Origin: Zymoseptoria tritici IPO323
Taxonomy: Eukaryota; Ascomycota; Dothideomycetes; Mycosphaerellales; Mycosphaerellaceae
Length of the DNA stretch: 64,000 nt
Direction: 5' to 3'
Assembly: GCF_000219625.1 (NCBI RefSeq)
Contig: NC_018216.1
Location: 992,001-1,056,000, forward strand
Made by a program: the position numbers and the translations under genes
Shown: positions 58,783 through 64,000 of the stretch, piece after piece
Numbering within the stretch: the first letter of the stretch is position 1
Layout: each line of letters starts with the position of its first letter
Notes under the pieces: generated by a model
The model's input: the letters and a program-made list of their open reading frames with translations, nothing else
What the model was told of the DNA's origin: nothing
The model's database searches: none

Positions 58783-58975
58783 TAAGCTTAACGATATTAG
58801 GGCTGCTCTATCGGTCGCGTAATAAGTGCTCTAAAAGGTTCTCGTCTTGTCTCGTAAGCTATATGTTAGTCGGTCGCGCCGCTAGCTATTACGTAAGAAC
58901 GGGTTAGCGGATATTTATAAAAAGTAGCTTATACGATAGGACGCGTTAAGCACTTTAAAATAAGGTGGTTTCTAG
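58783..58975 (-). pseudogene. DDE_3 transposase relic of element M, N-terminal part
   Basis: Minus-strand translation gives a short protein-like stretch (LARPTNI, then LLEHLLRDR) consistent with the DNA-binding region. It would join the part at 36,748 once A2 and the TAATA duplication are removed. The assignment rests mainly on position. Confidence 0.45.
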
Positions 58976-59095
58976 TATAATCGGAGCAATATTAGTAGTG
59001 TAGTAGATAAGAATTAAATTAATAGTTATGGCAGTAGTAAGGAAGTTGGAGTTCGAATTTGGCTTGGCATTTCCCACCTGTTTTGCAGCGTAGAA

Positions 59096-60484
59096 TAGTG
59101 AACTCCGTGTGAGATCCGTGCACTCCGGCGCGCCATCGACTTGCTCCAATGCTCGACACTTCCATGTTCGCCTTTCATCATGACTGAACAAGCAGCGATT
59201 CAGAGTCGCTTGCCAGGACCCAGATAAATCAAGTTCAAGTCACCGACAAGATGCGGGATGCCAGAGGCCGCGCACACCGGTCTTGGCCCGGCTGGAAAAG
59301 TCGGTCGCGTTGTCAACCACTTCCGAGATCCTGCAGAACCGCATTGGCATCCACGGACGATGGCACAGATGCCAAGTGCCAATATGGACTCGCCCTACGT
59401 CCACGGACCGACCTGAGGGGATGCACAAGATTTACGCACGTAGTGAGCCCGATGAGAGTCTGGCCATATCCGTCACGGTTCTGGCGCTTGCACCGAGCAC
59501 GATTACCAAGCGTGAACACAAGCCTATCGCTTGAGGGTCAACATCCCGGTCCACAGTAGCGAGGCTGGTGTCTCCATCGAATCCCCTTCGGTATAATTCT
59601 GCCGGTCAAGGATCGCGATCTTTCGTCCCAGGAGGCAAAGGATCATGCAATAGGGCTTTTACAGAATGCATCGGTGCGCCCACGATGCTCCTTGGATATG
59701 CAGGATGAGATGCCGCCTCTACCACGGCAAATATAGCCCGACGTGTCGCATCCATTCCGATGAAAATGCTCGTCGGTCCGATCAGCCCGGACAGCAATCC
59801 TCAGGCAATACGCGAAGACGCAACATTGTCCAGACCAGATCACCCCATTCTGAACCGCCAGCACGCACTTGGATATAGTCCGCGGGCTCTATGCACTGTA
59901 TGCAGCAACCGCCAACCGGCGGAATCCTAGACGCCAAGGCATCTTGGCTGTGGGGTACATTTTGCATGGAGATCGCGAGTCTTAGACGTCACTTTGTTCC
60001 TGTATGTGACCAACATGGCCAATATTCACCCGGCTGGGCAAAATGTACTGGGGTTGACGGGAGTTCGCGTGGGCAGACAGGCTGTGAGGTCGAAAGACCA
60101 TTGGATTGACGAGCGACAACCTCCACATTGGGCTAGTGAGCGCAGCCACGCATGGAAAGATCTACGGTCCTCACGACTGTGCCTATTAGTCGACTCCACG
60201 TCTGCCGTGGAGCGGGTTAGAGGCAGTTCCACCCGTGGACGCGTAGACATGGGCATACTCGGCGGCTGTGCACCAGCTGTGCCTTTGACGAATGAGGATT
60301 GAGGTATCCACTGCAAGTAGCCTGGAGACCAGCCTTGGACGTCTTGAGTAGCCTGGCGCACGTCAGCATGTGAATCTGAGAATCTGCATAAGAGCTCAGG
60401 CGCGTCGTCCATGTCGTTCTTGTTTCATCTGCCTCTGTCCATTCGCACCAGTTCTTCGACAACGCTACTCTACCACAACCAACT
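59096..60484. other. Intergenic region upstream of the FAS1 gene
   Basis: Composition returns to normal at about 59,080. Several overlapping frames of 60-130 codons occur on both strands, none with a domain, a good start context or splice support. It probably holds the promoter of the gene at 60,485. No repeat was seen. Confidence 0.4.
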
Positions 60485-61765
60485 ATGCAGTTCAAGAACT
60501 TCTTCCTCGCCGCGGCGATAGCTGCTCTGACCTCAGCGCAAGACGTGCCAACTCTTGCTGCTGCTCTCAACAGCACGGAGTCCCTGTCGTCTCTGAACAC
60601 TCTTCTCGGACAATATCCAGACCGTAAGTCCGGCTTGCGATACCGTCTGACCATCACTAACCTCCTCCAGTGCTTGCCACTCTCGCCGGACTGACAAATA
60701 CTTCCATCTTCGCTCCCAGCAACGAAGCTCTTGAGACATTAATGGCACAGGATGGATTCGCGGAATTGGCTGCCACTGATGGCTACATCGAGGCTCTCCT
60801 GACCTACCATGTCGTACCTGCTCAATTGGCCTCTGCCAATATCACTGCAACACCGGCATTTGTCCCAACTCTGCTCAACGACACCACCTACTCCAATGTT
60901 ACCGGTGGACAGGTCATTGGCCTCGTTCTGAGCGGTGAGGGAGACAACGCTACGGCGCAGGTCATCTCTGGACTCGCTCAACGATCGAACATCACCACTG
61001 CTGTATGTGCATACCTGTCAAGGTTCGGGATCGACCATGCTGACATCTCTTCAGGACGTCGAAGTCTCCACCGGCTACGTCCACATCATTGACTCCGTGC
61101 TGACGCTGCCTGTCAACATCACCTCGACCCTAACGGCCGCCAATCTTACCGGTCTCGCTGGCGCCGTCATCTTTGCCGACCTCGGTGATACACTTGACTC
61201 TTCCGAGGATGTCACAGTTTTCGCCCCAACCACCGAAGCCTTCGAAGCTATCGCCAGCGCTCTTGAAAACGCCACAGCAGAGACTGTCGCCAGCATCCTC
61301 CAATACCACGTCGCACCTCAAATTGGGTACAGCTCTCTCTTGCAAAACGGAAGCCAGCTCGAGACTCTGGCCGGCTCAAACGTCAACGTGACGATTCTCG
61401 ACGGCGAAGTGTTCGTGAACTCAGCCAAGGTCATCGCCACTGATATCCTAGTCTCTGGCGGTGTTGTGCACCTCATTGAGGCCGTCCTCAACCCCAACTC
61501 GACCAACGTGCCCAACGCTGAGGAGGATCAGAGCCCATCGAACTTCGAGGGCGCTACCGCTGGAGATGTGGATGAGATTACCAACCTAGTCTCCACGACC
61601 GCGACCAGCGTCATCTCACCGCCGCCTGCGACGCCTGCACCTGAGGGAGGTGCTGGCGGTGCTGGTGCTGGTACTTCCACTTCGGAAGACTCGGCTTCTA
61701 TGCCAACTGGAGCGATGGGTGCGGCCGCTCTGTTTGGAGGAATGGCCATTCTTGCGCAGTTTTAG
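60485..61765 (+). CDS. GPI-anchored protein with two fasciclin (FAS1) domains
   Basis: Exons 60,485-60,623, 60,671-61,002 and 61,055-61,765 total 1,182 nt, 393 residues; introns are 47 and 52 nt. A signal peptide (about residues 1-18, ending SAQ) is followed by FAS1 domain 1 (NTSIFAPSNEAL, LLTYHVVP) and domain 2 (DVTVFAPTTEAFEAI, ILQYHVAP, GGVVHLIEAVL). There are many Asn-glycosylation sites. A Ser/Thr/Pro/Gly-rich stalk and a C-terminal hydrophobic tail (MGAAALFGGMAIL) fit GPI attachment. FAS1 proteins act in cell adhesion and the cell wall. It converges with the S28 peptidase gene. Confidence 0.92.
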
Positions 61766-62118
61766 AGGAGCGGTTAGGTTACCCCCACCGCGGGCACTAT
61801 AACGAGGCTGGCGCAGCCATCGGTGTAAAAAAGACCGGCAGTCGGCGCTGAAATGCTAGTGACATGGGCGATGTAGGCTACGACCAGCAGATGTAGCATT
61901 TGGCGGCCGGGGAGGAAGGATATCAGGCTCTCTTTGCAGCCATCAGCTCCGCTCCTCGAGACTCCGAAGAAGTTGAATACTCAGACAATTGGTTATTGAT
62001 GTGCCCGGTCACCACGATCACGCTGATCTATCCCGCTTGAGTACTGCCAAAATCTCTCCAAAGACGTCCAACGCTTGGATGCAGCTCTGCAGTGTCCCTC
62101 GTCATCTCTGCCGTGACC
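61766..62118. other. Convergent 3' intergenic region
   Basis: 350 bp between two stop codons facing each other; nothing else recognised. Confidence 0.45.
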
Positions 62119-64000
62119 CTACTCCTGCCTGCCCGGCCACTCACCAACCCACTTCACAATCTGCGCCACAGCCTGGTCGATCGTCTTTTCGATGTCCTCG
62201 ATTGCTTTCCCTCCCCCAACCGGGGTGTACTGCTCCGTGCAATGATGCCCACCTGGCAGGACCAGCACAGTAACATTTTCCGAACTCTCCATCGGTCCAC
62301 CCGGTCGGAACTGCGACGTAACGCCAGCTGAAGCCCACGGATCGAATTCTCCCTCAACGAACAGAACGCGGGAGATATTCTGCGGATTCCAGCCGCCGGT
62401 GAAAGCATTAGTGTCGTCCACCGTTCGGCCTTGGTTGTATGTCTCGCCACTGGGAGTCGGAGGGAAGTAGAGGCCGCAGATACGGTGCCAATAATCGGCG
62501 TCGATGAGGCGCGAGACGAGCGATGGACAGCCCGCGGGAGCGCCGGTCTGCCAGGTTCCAAGGGGTGTGGCGCAGTTGAGCCATGTGTACGGACGATTGG
62601 TGCGCAATCCCATTGAGACGTCCGTGTATATCGGGGCGGAGGCATTATGACTGTCGTAGCACTCTGCCGCGGTGTCATCATCAGGGCAGCCAGAGATAGC
62701 TTGGCCGAAGTCTTTCCACCACCTGGCGTAGCCGTCGAGCGCTTTCTCGACTCCGACGCCCTCTGGACCAGCTATGGTACTGTTGACGTTCTCGATGTAG
62801 TCGCACCAGGTGAGAAACAAATGATTGTCCGATTCATCACCCTCCTGCCAAAGCCCTGGCGCATACCCGATCTGATTCACAAAGTCGTCGTTGTGTTTTA
62901 CCGACTGGAGATTGAATTTGGCTTTGAGATCGGTAATGTCTTGTGCGGACCCATGGAGAAGTATATCGTCGATGTGGTCGACGACGGCGACGACGTCCTT
63001 GCTGCAATTCCTCGCCATGCCTTCTTCGATGCGAACAAAGTACTGCCAGAAAGGGTCGAGAGCCTGCATAACTGCGCTAGATACGTAGTAGGCCCAGAAT
63101 GTGCCGGGGTACAGATTGGCTATGACGCGGCAATTCCTCCGGAGTATGAGCCTCCGTGAAGGACCTGGTAAAACAAGGAGCATAAGTCAGCTTTAGTTAA
63201 GACAATAAGAGCTCGATGCTGAGCAAGACCTGCCGGCGTTCCCGTGACAGTCTCGGGTTATTGCCGGCCTTATAGACTTTAGTACTTACCCATGGCGCCA
63301 CGGTCGGATGGGTGCCATTAGGCCCAAATGGTAGCTCGACGTTGTTGGCAAAGTAGACAAGATCCTTCATCGCATTCTCGATCGTAAGATATTTCAAATT
63401 CTCGGTCGTCAGCTCCTCGAATGGAGTGGAATTTCCCCTGCAGTGACAAAGAAAGGGCAAAAGTCAGCTAGTGTGGTCGAGGCATCAAAGTAGATGTGAG
63501 GCGTCTGCAGTTCCGCCAGAGATGGACATCCTATGCATGCTTCCTCTTGGACGTCTGGATCTCCGCTACAGGACTTCTCGAGGCTTTCTCCGCTTCTTCA
63601 AAACTGGCAAACTTACCAGTACTATGCGCACGAAGTATATGTGTCAGCTTTATCCCAACCAATGACCACAGGTAGCGACGCAAAGCAGAACCCGGCACAG
63701 CCCAAAGGAAATCTCTGAACTCGTGCAAGATCCTCATGTTTTCGCAGCACTCACCCTGTGCTCAATGTTGATCGCGGCGCCACCAAGCTCTTGAGCCATA
63801 CGTCCCATCGTGGTGACGTTGAAGATAAAGCCAATGCCGTCCGTGCCATTCCAGTGAGAGGGAGAGAAGAGGACGATGGGCGAGCCCGGCCCTTGGTAGA
63901 AGTGGTAGTTGTACCAGTAGGACTGCTGAAATGTGCCCAGACTTGGATTGTTGTGATCGATGAGCTGCGCGAATTCACCATGCTCAACCTGCCATGGGCC
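62119..64000 (-). CDS. S28 family serine carboxypeptidase (partial at the window edge, frameshifted)
   Basis: Exons: >64,000-63,755, a 5-nt micro-exon 63,621-63,617, 63,437-63,290 and 63,164-62,119. The family pattern EHR-YWG-NSTPFEELTTEN needs the micro-exon (TACTG) to supply Tyr and part of Trp. The nucleophile motif GGSYSG follows the third intron (Ser codon 63,149-63,147). The charge-relay Asp (EGEFDPW) and His (PGGHHC) are in the last exon. Between Ala-Ala-Ser and ANLYPGTFWAYY the sequence is 1 nt short (63,121-63,125), so the Ser and the Asp/His halves are in different frames. The remaining 330 codons are intact, so the lesion is recent or a sequencing error. S28 enzymes are secreted or lysosomal prolyl-cleaving peptidases. 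The signal peptide would lie beyond the window. Confidence 0.85.

Larger units (their letters stand above)
31643..59095 (-). mobile_element. Host DNA transposon M enclosing the large nest
   Basis: A terminal inverted repeat starting GGTGGGAAATGCCAAGC lies at 31,661 and, inverted, at about 59,041-59,077. About 36 of the first 37 positions match. A weaker outer match leads to possible flanking TA at 31,641 and 59,096, which would suit a Tc1/IS630-type element. A DDE_3-like transposase relic on the minus strand starts near the right end and is split by Gypsy A2. Without A2 and the 809-bp retroposon about 4.6 kb remains, longer than usual, so further undetected insertions or a cargo region are likely. 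Confidence 0.6.

Noticed and set aside
31643..59095. Giant cargo transposon of the Starship type
   Set aside because: No tyrosine-recombinase captain gene was recognised at either edge; the size is explained by nested LTR elements.
59251..60412. Overlapping 60-128 codon frames before the FAS1 gene
   Set aside because: No motif, inconsistent strands and phases, and no splice-supported continuity.

Overview
The window looks like a filamentous ascomycete (Pezizomycotina, plausibly a Dothideomycete). Genes have short GT-AG introns (about 47-180 bp) and include a fungal VAC8, a BOR1-type transporter, an AA11-like copper oxygenase, a GPI-anchored fasciclin protein and an S28 serine peptidase. Transposons carry the signature of repeat-induced point mutation (RIP): CpA/TpG are converted to TpA, Gln and Trp codons become TAG/TAA, and CpG is retained. 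The organism assignment is inference from gene style; no marker gene is present.

Layout. 1-3.7 kb: edge of an unknown gene (-), then a BOR1-like transporter (+). 3.77-18.65 kb: a tandem repeat, a repeat R, and in it a Tc1/mariner-like element (1,334 bp when insertions are removed) split by a 6,798-bp Gypsy (family A, copy A1) and a 6,319-bp Gypsy (family D). 18.65-27.4 kb: gene island with VAC8 (-), a protein kinase (+) and a small unknown gene (-). 27.45-29.1 kb: second copy of R with a second Tc1-like element, itself hit by a 67-bp retroposon fragment. 29.26-30.36 kb: LPMO-like gene (-). 31.08-59.1 kb: a foldback element, then a large nest bounded by terminal inverted repeats. The host element M contains an 809-bp retroposon and Gypsy A2. 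A2 contains Gypsy B, which contains the small LTR element C; A2 also contains Gypsy A3. 60.5-64 kb: FAS1-domain gene (+) and S28 peptidase gene (-), running off the edge.

The nest can be taken apart exactly. Every LTR element has equal-length LTRs and 4- or 5-bp target duplications. Removing insertions leaves A1, A2 and A3 at 6,798 bp each and both Tc1 copies at 1,334 bp each.

Most unusual content. Gypsy A and Gypsy B are chromodomain retrotransposons that each carry an extra gene antisense to gag-pol, between pol and the 3' LTR. In A it is a 281-codon frame conserved in three copies and preceded by a tRNA-like sequence. In B it appears to be spliced and is interrupted by element C. Families A, B and D all have a primer-binding site complementary to their own LTR, always 2 nt after the LTR, as expected for Tf1/sushi-type self-priming. 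Host element M carries a second relic frame of unknown family. Among the host genes, the S28 gene shows a 5-nt micro-exon and a frameshift just after its nucleophile motif.
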